This document shows, one piece after another, positions 15,936 through 22,902 of a stretch of DNA of 31,522 nt. The notes below the pieces were generated by a model. That model had not been told where the DNA came from. It was given only the letters and a program-made list of their open reading frames with translations, and did not search any database. The stretch is from CAYPNF01 sp964411985. GTDB taxonomy: Bacteria; Verrucomicrobiota; Verrucomicrobiia; Limisphaerales; J093. Made by a program: the position numbers and the translations under genes. Each line of letters begins with the position of its first letter. Within the stretch, counting starts at the first letter, position 1. The stretch is from positions 1 to 31,522 of the forward strand of contig CAYPNF010000081.1 in the NCBI GenBank assembly GCA_964411985.1. Direction: 5' to 3'.

Positions 15936-16760
15936 TTACTTTGGCATCTGAAGGGGAGTTTCTCCGGTATAGCAGCGGTAATCCACTCCCTTGTTGTAGC
16001 CCAAATACTTGATGGAAGAGACATTTCCGGCGACCCAGAGAGTGTTGCAGGCGCGGTTGTGTCGGTACCATTCCCATTCCATCTTCACCCCGGGGTAGAG
16101 GCCGGCCAGATCAAATCTCCATTGCGTGAGGATCTCCTTCTTCCCCGGAAATAGCCCGATGCTATCTTCGTCCCCTTCCATCTTTTGCTCGGCCGAGTCC
16201 TGGGCAAAGATGGTGGAGGAAGGGTTCTTCAAGGCGGAAAACCTCTGCACTCCGGTTCCGGTGGACTGGTACGGCTCCACAATGTAGCGGTTGATTCCGT
16301 AAGTGGAATTGAGCCAGTAATCGTGCGGGTATTTGAGCCCGTTCTCCCGCCATTCATCCACCACCTTCGCCGAGGGGCATCGGAAGATCTGCTTGGTTCC
16401 TCCAAAATAGCTGATGTAGGCCAGGCCCCAGTAGGCCAAGCCGTCGCTGGGAACCAAGAGAACCTCTGTCTGAGGGTTCTTAGTCCACTGGCCTCCGTTG
16501 GGGACAGAGCCGCCCACGTTATGCAGTACCCCATTAAACTCGTCCGAGTACATGGTGAGGCCAATGCTGATCTGGCGCAGATTGCTCAAGCATTTGGCCT
16601 GGCGGCCTTTCTCTTTGGCCTTGGACAAGGCTGGCAGGAGCATGCCGGCCAGAATCGCGATGATGGCAATCACCACGAGCAGTTCAATGAGGGTAAAGGC
16701 ACGGTTCACCTTGCGCCGTGGGCACGACGGATAGGCGTTCATAGTGTCTTTCATATACAT
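15936..16760 (-). CDS. Prepilin-type protein of the verrucomicrobial/planctomycete DUF1559-like group
   Basis: The 274-residue protein carries a type IV prepilin N-terminal methylation motif, RAFTLIELLVVIAIIAILAG (residues 20-39). Prepilin peptidase would cut before Phe22, leaving a hydrophobic N-terminal helix. The -1 residue is Ala instead of the classical Gly, common in this group. A globular part follows, with cysteines and a late 'HNRACNTLWVAGNVSS' segment resembling the degenerate H-X9-DG signature of these families. Such proteins occur in dozens of paralogues per genome and their roles are mostly unknown; they may be pseudopilins for a type II-like secretion system. The start could be Met1 (16760), Met3 (16754) or Met7 (16742); none has a strong ribosome site. 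Confidence 0.88.
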   Translation of the reverse strand: MYMKDTMNAYPSCPRRKVNRAFTLIELLVVIAIIAILAGMLLPALSKAKEKGRQAKCLSNLRQISIGLTMYSDEFNGVLHNVGGSVPNGGQWTKNPQTEVLLVPSDGLAYWGLAYISYFGGTKQIFRCPSAKVVDEWRENGLKYPHDYWLNSTYGINRYIVEPYQSTGTGVQRFSALKNPSSTIFAQDSAEQKMEGDEDSIGLFPGKKEILTQWRFDLAGLYPGVKMEWEWYRHNRACNTLWVAGNVSSIKYLGYNKGVDYRCYTGETPLQMPK

Positions 16761-16794
16761 TTGATCTGCGACCCCTGTTGCTCAAACACGACCC

Positions 16795-16817
16795 TACTAT
16801 GATTTTTCGTCATAGTA
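16795..16817 (-). promoter_or_regulatory. Inverted repeat at the predicted 5' end of the prepilin message
   Basis: TACTATGA (16795-16802) and TCATAGTA (16810-16817) are perfect 8-bp inverted repeats around a 7-base A/T-rich loop. The predicted promoter (16824-16852) would start transcription close to 16817, so the message would begin with this stem-loop. It could stabilise the message or act as an operator. Confidence 0.4.
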
Positions 16818-17254
16818 TCTAGCAATATCGCCCATCTGCGACCAACCTGCAACCAGGAAAACGGTCTTGGCCGATACGGCTTCGGATCTTGCTGAACGAG
16901 AGTCTTGCACACGGGCCGCCAAGCTGACGCAGAAGGGTGTCGGGCAAATGACGGAAAGGTTACACTCCAGTGAAAGTCGTCCTGGAACGACGTCTCTCTG
17001 GCAGAAACCCACCGACGCCGAAACGGCGTTATTCCCAGAATCGGGATCCCACATGGTGAAAAACACTAACCGCCAACTCTTTCTGGCTCTACGCCTCCGA
17101 TAGCCAGTTAGGATACTATTATTACATCGCGCGTCTGCGCCGATCCTCCGGACTTTCCATCGCGGAGCAGCCGCGATGAGGGACGGATTGAGGAAAAGAC
17201 GAGGCGAGCGAGCTTGTTTTCTTGGTCTATCAGCAAGTTAATCCGGAAAACGAC
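16818..17254. other. Gene-free region between prepilin and phosphohexomutase genes
   Basis: No protein-like frame is visible on either strand; the short open frames here have no recognisable motifs. Apart from the prepilin promoter on its left, it holds one notable structure, the hairpin CATCGCGG (17158-17165) / CCGCGATG (17171-17178) with loop AGCAG. That hairpin lacks a T-run on either side, so it is not a clear terminator for the mutase gene. Confidence 0.5.
16824..16852 (-). promoter_or_regulatory. Candidate promoter of the prepilin gene
   Basis: On the reverse strand TTGCAG (16852-16847) is followed after 17 bases by GATATT (16829-16824). Match quality is moderate. The resulting leader of about 57 bases would contain the stem-loop at 16795-16817. 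Confidence 0.3.
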
Positions 17255-19000
17255 TCAGCCCAATTGTTGGGCCAGTGAACGGAGGATTCCCTCCGGCTCC
17301 GCGACCCCCAAGGAGGCGATGGCATCAGCGCGCTCCTGTGTGTCAGCGACCGCATAGATGCGAAGTTCGTCGGCATTTCCCGAGGGACGAACATGAGCGA
17401 CGTCCCCGTTTTGGAAACTGAGGCGGACGCCATCTACGAAGTTCGCCCGTTGCACTCGGGCAAAGCCGTCTGCCGTTTGGAAGAAACCGGCCAGGAGGGT
17501 GGGGAGGCCTTGGAGTTTCGTCCGAGTAGTCGGGTCCAATTCGAGCAGAGATCCTTGGCTATCCAGTACCTCCAAGAGGTCGGCCCTGGTCCAGCGCACC
17601 TCCTTGATGCGGGGATCGCCAGGGGAAAGCGCCTCCACAATCTTCAGGCTCGTCGCACGGGGGAAGCGCCGCAGCAGGGCAGCCCGGCTGTAACGATGCG
17701 GAAGTTGGCCAAAGAGGTGGGTCATGGAACAGCCAGAAAGCCTCATTTGGTGCAGGATCGCCAGAATGGGGAGCAGCGCATCGCGAGTGGGGAGGGCGCG
17801 GAGGTAACGTCCATCCTTCCTGGCATCACTGCCGAGCAGGAAACCACCGTTCGCTTCCCAGCCGCAAACGGCTTTGCGGCCTTGGGCCAGGGCGGATTCC
17901 ATCCCGGCGATCACAAAGGGGGAACCGATCCGCGTCTTAGGCTGGAGGACCGAAGCAAGGGAGCCGCGGTCGATTGCATCATTACAGCTGATGGGGACCA
18001 CGACCGCATCGGCGCCAAGATAGTGCGCTACCAGCATCCCTACCAGATCGCCTCCGAAGAATCGGAGCCTTAGAGAAGCGGCGTCTGGGGCGGTTGACGA
18101 TTCCACGCCCAGTAGCAGGGGGCGGTCGCTGTCGCCGTCGGTCGACACTACGGCGTCGATGGGGCCGTGGCGCTGCTGAATAGGGGCTGCGGACCGTTCG
18201 ATCTCGGCGAGTAAGTCGGCATCGATCGCTTCGGTGTCGATGGGTACGAAAGTCTCACTCCGTCCGAAGGGGAAGACTTGAGCTCCGAGCCGCTCGAGCA
18301 GGGTGACTAGGAAATCGCGTCCGACGGCAGAGTGCTGGTAAACAGCGAGCTTGAGTCCGCTCAGGGCTTGGGGAGGAAAGAAGTCGAGGTAGCGATTCAG
18401 ATAGGCTGACACGCCTCGAGGATCGGGCGCAGGCAGGGCCTGGGACCCAGCCTTGAGCATGCCGTGGGGGTCGAACAGCGACGACTCGAAAGCCTGCGAG
18501 TAAATGCGTTGCCGTACGAGCTCGCTGCGGGCGTTGATGGGGGCCTCGTCGGATTTGAGCAGTTCGCCTTTGGCGCTGTTGGTCTTGTAGCCGTTTCGGT
18601 CAAAGGGAATGTGACTTCCGGTCACCATGATACTCCCGCAACGATTCTGAAGCGCGTAGGAAGTGAGGGCCGGGGTGGGGATGGGGCCCAGGTATACCGG
18701 TCGCAGGCCCGCATCAAGGATCGCCTGGTGAACCGCCTGGGCAATCTCCCCTCGTCCTCCCTGCGCAGGGGAGAGGCGGGTTGAACTCGGACGGAGGTCG
18801 GTGGCGTAATAGAATTCGGAACCTGCGGCGAGGCCACCCTGTGCTGGGGGGAGGCCGAGAAGATGCTCCAGCTCGGCGAGGGCGTTGATGTAGATCTCCA
18901 ACTGGGTGAGGTGAACGACCTCACCGCGGCGCCCGCTGGTGCCGAACTTGAGGGGAACAGGTTCGTAGTCCAGAGAATCTCGCAGCGTGATAGGGGACAT
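17255..19000 (-). CDS. Phosphoglucomutase/phosphomannomutase-family enzyme with variant active-site loops
   Basis: The 581-residue protein belongs to the alpha-D-phosphohexomutase superfamily, which moves phosphate between C1 and C6 of hexoses. All four active-site loops are present but altered: the phosphoserine loop is VTGSHIP (Ser129; usual form T-A-S-H-N-P), the metal loop is TDGDSDR (287-293; usual DGDGDR), the sugar loop is WEANGG (381-386; usual GE.SG), and the phosphate loop is RPSGNADE (538-545; usual RPSGTEPK). The N-terminus has KFGTSGRRG (18-26), as in typical members. The key Ser, Asp and Arg residues are kept, so it is probably active; the sugar specificity is uncertain. It lies about 110 bp after the P-II gene on the same strand, without an obvious functional link. 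Confidence 0.87.
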   Translation of the reverse strand: MSPITLRDSLDYEPVPLKFGTSGRRGEVVHLTQLEIYINALAELEHLLGLPPAQGGLAAGSEFYYATDLRPSSTRLSPAQGGRGEIAQAVHQAILDAGLRPVYLGPIPTPALTSYALQNRCGSIMVTGSHIPFDRNGYKTNSAKGELLKSDEAPINARSELVRQRIYSQAFESSLFDPHGMLKAGSQALPAPDPRGVSAYLNRYLDFFPPQALSGLKLAVYQHSAVGRDFLVTLLERLGAQVFPFGRSETFVPIDTEAIDADLLAEIERSAAPIQQRHGPIDAVVSTDGDSDRPLLLGVESSTAPDAASLRLRFFGGDLVGMLVAHYLGADAVVVPISCNDAIDRGSLASVLQPKTRIGSPFVIAGMESALAQGRKAVCGWEANGGFLLGSDARKDGRYLRALPTRDALLPILAILHQMRLSGCSMTHLFGQLPHRYSRAALLRRFPRATSLKIVEALSPGDPRIKEVRWTRADLLEVLDSQGSLLELDPTTRTKLQGLPTLLAGFFQTADGFARVQRANFVDGVRLSFQNGDVAHVRPSGNADELRIYAVADTQERADAIASLGVAEPEGILRSLAQQLG

Positions 19001-19111
19001 AGGAAGCTCTGGAAAGGGGGAAGTCGCAGATACAGAAAGGCTTAAGAAGCCAAGAGGACGCTCCGGGAAGGGTCGCGGAGTTCGATCCCCTCCAGGCGCC
19101 TAGGCTTCTGC

Positions 19112-19450
19112 CTACACTGCCTTCTCGCCGCGCTCTTCCGTTCGAATGCGGATCGCCTCCTCGACGTCCGAGACGAAGATCTTCCCATCGCCGATCTTGC
19201 CGGTCTTGGCCGACTTCACGATGGCATCGAGAATCGAGGGGGTATCCTTATCTTCCGCGACGATCTCGATCTTAATCTTGGGGACAAAATCAACGACGTA
19301 TTCGCTGCCGCGATAAATCTCAGTATGCCCTTTTTGGCGCCCGCAGCCTTTTACTTCCGAGACGGTCATTCCCTGGATCCCCATTTCGTGGAGGGCCTGC
19401 TTCACGTCCGTGAGCTTGAAGGGCTTGATGATAGCTTCGATTTTTTTCAT
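19112..19450 (-). CDS. glnK: P-II nitrogen regulatory protein (GlnB/GlnK type)
   Basis: This 112-residue trimeric signal protein senses 2-oxoglutarate, ATP/ADP and nitrogen status, and in the GlnK branch plugs the AmtB channel. It starts MKKIEAIIKPFKL, has the T-loop GHTEIYRGSEY with the uridylylation tyrosine exactly at Tyr51, the B-loop 'KTGKIGDGKIFV' and the C-terminal 'RIRTEERGEKAV'. The start at 19450 is chosen because it gives the canonical N-terminus and length; an in-frame ATG at 19486 would add 12 unusual residues. It follows amtB by 85 bp on the same strand, which supports the GlnK name over GlnB, although the sequence alone does not separate them. Confidence 0.96.
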   Translation of the reverse strand: MKKIEAIIKPFKLTDVKQALHEMGIQGMTVSEVKGCGRQKGHTEIYRGSEYVVDFVPKIKIEIVAEDKDTPSILDAIVKSAKTGKIGDGKIFVSDVEEAIRIRTEERGEKAV

Positions 19451-19535
19451 GTGACAAAGCCGGGTTGACTGGGCCCTCTCCGGCATAAGCCAATCGGGTC
19501 CCAGGGTTCAGAGCGGCCTGCTTCGCGCCCGGCTG

Positions 19536-20951
19536 CTAGTCGTTATAGGCGCTTTCCCCGTGCTGCGACAAGTCCAGACCCAAGGTTTCGTCTTCTTCGC
19601 TCACCCTCAGGCCGATCGTGGCATCGATGACTTTCAGCAGGACCCACGTCACGATGCCGGACAGGGCCACGGTGGCACCGATGCCCAGCAGCTGATTGAC
19701 AAACTGACTTGCCCCGCCGGTCAGGGGGACGATCTTGCCTGCGATTTGGAACGTGGAGGCGAGGGCCGGATTGGCGGAGGGCGAGGCGAGCCAGCCTAGG
19801 AGGATCATGCCGGTGATGCTTCCGAGTCCATGGACTCCAAAGACGTCGAGCGAATCGTCGTAGCCGAACCGAGCTTTGAGCTTTGTCACTCCCAAGTAGC
19901 AGATCCATCCAGCCGCCAGGCCGATGAGGAGAGCCCCCTGAACGGTAACGAATCCGGAAGCCGGGGTGATCGTAGCCAGTCCAGCCACCATGCCGGAAGC
20001 GGCGCCGAGGACGCTGGGTTTGCCCTTGCTCCACCATTCTGCCGCAGCCCAGCTCAACGCGGCAGCAGCAGCGGAGAAGTGGGTTGCGGCGAAGGTTCCA
20101 CTCGCCAGAGCTCCCGCATTCAGAGCACTTCCGGCGTTGAAGCCAAACCACCCAACCCAGAGCAGCCCGGTGCCGATCAAACTCAGGACGACGTTATGGG
20201 GTGGCATGGGTTCCCGGGGGAAGCCCAGGCGCTTGCCCAGCATGAGGGCGCAGACCAGGGCCGACACTCCTGAGCTGATGTGGACCACCGTTCCACCGGC
20301 GAAATCGAGTACCGGAATGCGACCGCCCAAAGCCCAGTTGAAAAGTCCGCCCTTCCCCCAAACCATGTGGCACAGGGGGAAATAGACCAACGTGAGCCAG
20401 AGAGTCACGAACAGGAGATAAGCCGAAAAACGGATGCGTTCGGCGACGGCTCCACTGATGAGGGCGGGGGTGATAATCGCGAACATCATTTGGAACAGCA
20501 TGAAGCTGCTCTGAGGGATGGTAGGTGCATAATCGGGGTTGGGAGCACTGCCCACCCCCTTCAGAAAGAGATACTGCAAAGGGTTGCCGTAGAAAGCGTT
20601 CCCTTCTCCAAAGCAGAGACTATATCCGAAGACGAACCAGATTACCGACACCAGTGCCATCAGGATCAGACTATGCATCATGGTGCCCAGGACGTTCTTG
20701 CTTCGGACCAGCCCTCCATAGAAGAGGATGAGCCCGGGGGCCGTCATCATGAGGACGAGGGCTGAACTGACGAGGATCCAGGCGTTGTCCCCGTTGTCGA
20801 TGGGATTGGGGACTGGCTTGGCCGCAGAAGCCTGCTCCAGTTGGGCGAGCCGCTGATCGAGCGATTGGATTGTGGAAGAGTCTGCAGAAAAAGCATTTAC
20901 AAGACTCACTATGCAAAGGAGCAACGAGCACAAAAGAACAGTCTTTTTCAT
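19536..20951 (-). CDS. amtB: Ammonium transporter (Amt family)
   Basis: The 471-residue inner-membrane protein has a signal peptide (MKKTVLLCSLLLCIVSLVNA), a short periplasmic stretch and 11 membrane helices. Family landmarks are 'WILVSSALVLMMTAPGLILFYGGLVR', 'FQMMFAIITPALISGAVAERI' (Phe gate region), DFAGGTVVHISSG with the first pore histidine, 'GWFGFNAGSA' and DVFGVHGLGS with the second pore histidine. The cytoplasmic tail ends near EDETLGLDLSQHGE, also typical. A mature N-terminal extension of about 35 residues ('STIQSLDQRLAQLEQA') looks like a short coiled coil before the first pore helix. The order amtB then P-II is the reverse of the E. coli glnK-amtB order. An in-frame ATG at 20966 adds 5 residues. 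Confidence 0.96.
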   Translation of the reverse strand: MKKTVLLCSLLLCIVSLVNAFSADSSTIQSLDQRLAQLEQASAAKPVPNPIDNGDNAWILVSSALVLMMTAPGLILFYGGLVRSKNVLGTMMHSLILMALVSVIWFVFGYSLCFGEGNAFYGNPLQYLFLKGVGSAPNPDYAPTIPQSSFMLFQMMFAIITPALISGAVAERIRFSAYLLFVTLWLTLVYFPLCHMVWGKGGLFNWALGGRIPVLDFAGGTVVHISSGVSALVCALMLGKRLGFPREPMPPHNVVLSLIGTGLLWVGWFGFNAGSALNAGALASGTFAATHFSAAAAALSWAAAEWWSKGKPSVLGAASGMVAGLATITPASGFVTVQGALLIGLAAGWICYLGVTKLKARFGYDDSLDVFGVHGLGSITGMILLGWLASPSANPALASTFQIAGKIVPLTGGASQFVNQLLGIGATVALSGIVTWVLLKVIDATIGLRVSEEDETLGLDLSQHGESAYND

Positions 20952-21304
20952 GACGAAACGAACCATCGGTTTTGCTGGAGTTCCGGTGGAGCCATGTTTC
21001 GAAAGTGGCAGCCTGCAGGCAGTGGTCGCGACTGCCCGTGTCGGAATGAAACCAGGTTTGGGGACTTCCAGCAGGTATTATGCCCGGAGTGAGGCTCTCC
21101 GCAGGTTGCTGGCAAAAGTGCGAGGGTGGGCTCATCACCCTGCTTGGCTGCGGCTTGGAAGCGGGTTGACTGGTCGATTACTTACACTGGGTGTGCTTAG
21201 AAACGACCATGGTGGCTAAAAATCACCAAACTTTTCGCCGAAGCGAGCCAAGGTGGAGATTCAACTTTTCCTGGCTGCGGGCCAGGCCCTAAACTACGCG
21301 GCTG
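20952..21304. other. Divergent intergenic region between amtB and leuB
   Basis: This stretch must hold the promoters of amtB (leftward) and leuB (rightward). I looked for a sigma-54 -24/-12 site, expected for many amtB genes, and found no good match. For amtB a CATAAT-like -10 occurs about 125 bases upstream without a convincing -35. For leuB, TTTTCC (21266) and TAAACT (21290) with 18-base spacing form a weak pair. No coding sequence is evident. Confidence 0.4.
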
Positions 21305-22453
21305 ATGAACGAAATTCGAAGAATTGCGGCGTTGGCCGGAGATGGAATTGGCCCGGAAGTCATGCGTGAAGCCATTAAAGTTTTGCGCGCGTTAGAAAAG
21401 CGTTTTGGACTCCACCTTCAGATTACCGAGGCTCCGGTGGGATGGGCGGGGATGGATGCTGCGGGGAAGGTGCTGCCCGACGCGACCCTGGCCTTGTGTC
21501 ATGATTCGGAAGCCATCCTTTTCGGCTCAGTGGGTTTGCCGGAGCGGGATCCGACCCTGCCGAAGGAAGAACGACCGGAGCGGGCGGCTTTGCTGCGCCT
21601 GCGCAAGGAGTTCGGGCTCTACGCCAACCTGCGGCCGGTGCGCCTGCCCAAGGAACTTTCCCACGCCTGTCCTCTGCGTCCCGAACGTCAGGGGGAAGGA
21701 ATCGATCTCCTGGTAGTGCGCGAGTTGACTGGCGGCCTCTACTTTGGCGATCCGAAGCGGACAGAAGTACTGACGGGACACACCTTTGAGATGAGGGGAA
21801 GTGAGGATCAGCATCGGCGGGCGATCGATACCATGGTCTACACTACGGCGGAGGTGGAGCGGATCGCGCATGTGGCGTTTCAAGCCGCGCGCGAGCGCAG
21901 GAAGAAACTGGCGAGCGTGGACAAATCCAATGTGCTGGAGAACGGGGTGCTTTGGCGGGAAGTGGTGACTGCAGTGAGCAGGCAGTATCCGGACGTGGAG
22001 TTGGAGCACATTCTGGTGGACAACGCTGCGATGCAGCTGATTCTGCGTCCCACGCGCTTCGATGTGCTGCTGTGCGAGAACATGTTCGGGGATATCCTCA
22101 GCGACGAGGCGGCGGCCTTGGCGGGGTCCTTGGGCATGCTTCCCAGTGCCAGCCTGGGTAAGCGGACCGGCAAAACCACTTTTGGGCTGTTTGAGCCGGC
22201 CGGAGGGACTGCCCCGGACATTGCCGGCAAGAACCTGGCCAATCCGATCGCGCAGATCGGCTCTGCCGCGATGATGTTGCACTATAGCTTTGGGCTGAGT
22301 GACGTTGCGGCCGCCGTCGAACAGGCCATAGCCAAGGTGATTCGTGCCGGCTACCGAACTGGCGATATCTACAGTCCAGACGACGCGGGGGCCAGGAAAG
22401 TGGGGACGCGGGAGATGGGGGATGCCATCGCTGCCGCAGTGGTTGCGCCGTAA
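21305..22453 (+). CDS. leuB: 3-isopropylmalate dehydrogenase
   Basis: LeuB oxidises and decarboxylates (2R,3S)-3-isopropylmalate with NAD+ in leucine biosynthesis, as a cytoplasmic dimer. The 382-residue protein has normal family length. Motifs: LAGDGIGPEV (10-19), the substrate-specific loop and arginines in LRLRKEFGLYANLRP (97-111), VRELTGGLYFG with Arg139 and Tyr146, VDKSNVLE with Lys207, LVDNAAMQL with Asp239, and the metal aspartates in MFGDILSDE (Asp263, Asp267). The bases of the LRLRKEF region distinguish it from isocitrate and tartrate dehydrogenases. It stands alone here; leuC, leuD and leuA are not in the window. No Shine-Dalgarno is seen before the ATG. Confidence 0.96.
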   Translation: MNEIRRIAALAGDGIGPEVMREAIKVLRALEKRFGLHLQITEAPVGWAGMDAAGKVLPDATLALCHDSEAILFGSVGLPERDPTLPKEERPERAALLRLRKEFGLYANLRPVRLPKELSHACPLRPERQGEGIDLLVVRELTGGLYFGDPKRTEVLTGHTFEMRGSEDQHRRAIDTMVYTTAEVERIAHVAFQAARERRKKLASVDKSNVLENGVLWREVVTAVSRQYPDVELEHILVDNAAMQLILRPTRFDVLLCENMFGDILSDEAAALAGSLGMLPSASLGKRTGKTTFGLFEPAGGTAPDIAGKNLANPIAQIGSAAMMLHYSFGLSDVAAAVEQAIAKVIRAGYRTGDIYSPDDAGARKVGTREMGDAIAAAVVAP

Positions 22454-22521
22454 ACGCTGAAGCGGACAAAAACCAGAAGCCTCGTTGCCTGGCTACGACC
22501 GAGTCAAGGTCTTCGCTTAAC

Positions 22522-22750
22522 GGGCGGCCGGCCCTAAGCCGTAACAATTCAATGAAGAACAGGAGTCAGCGGAGACAGCAGAGATCGGGCTTGAGCGGTC
22601 TGACGATCGAGATGGACGTATCACTTTCACCGTCCAGTGAACGCTTGAACGGACCGCGAGGAGCGATTCTGACTCCGTCTGACGGCTCTGCTCTCTCTGC
22701 TGCCTCCTGTTCAACTGCATGGACACGGCTAAGGATGGGCTGGCCGGCCC
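22522..22750. repeat. 229-bp non-coding element with long imperfect inverted repeats (MITE-like or structured RNA)
   Basis: The core arms are 22557-22583 and 22686-22712: 27 bases each, matching as inverted repeats with 3 mismatches. Outside them TAAGCCGT (22535-22542) faces ACGGCTAA (22725-22732), and GGGCGGCCGGCCC (22522-22534) faces GGGCTGGCCGGCCC (22737-22750), at nearly equal distances. Inside, GCGGTC (22595-22600) pairs with GACCGC (22652-22657) and TGGACG (22613-22618) with CGTCCA (22631-22636). The whole could fold into one long hairpin. No protein-like frame is present. It occupies most of the gap between leuB and the propeller gene. Confidence 0.6.
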
Positions 22751-22867
22751 AGAAGAACTTCCGCAGGTATGCCAAGTCCAGCGACGAGCGCGCGAATCAT
22801 TCTCAGGCTCAGGGACCGCCGGCCTGATAACACTTCCGAGACTCGGCTTCGGCTGCCAAGAACTTTT

Positions 22868-22896
22868 TTGCGCCAAGCACCGAATGGCTTTATGAT
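22868..22896 (+). promoter_or_regulatory. Predicted promoter of the propeller gene (leaderless)
   Basis: TTGCGC (22868-22873) and TATGAT (22891-22896) are 17 bases apart; the -10 matches 5 of 6 consensus bases. The ATG at 22903 is 7 bases after the -10 box, so transcription would begin at the start codon. No Shine-Dalgarno sequence is present. Confidence 0.5.
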
Positions 22897-22902
22897 GGCG
22901 GC

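Noticed and set aside
17158..17178. CATCGCGG / CCGCGATG hairpin as terminator of the phosphohexomutase gene
   Set aside because: It lies about 77 bp after the stop and has no T-run on the relevant strand; kept only as a note in the intergenic entry.
20967..21200. Sigma-54 promoter for amtB
   Set aside because: Scanned for TGGCAC-N5-TTGC on the reverse strand; GG and GC pairs were never at the right spacing.
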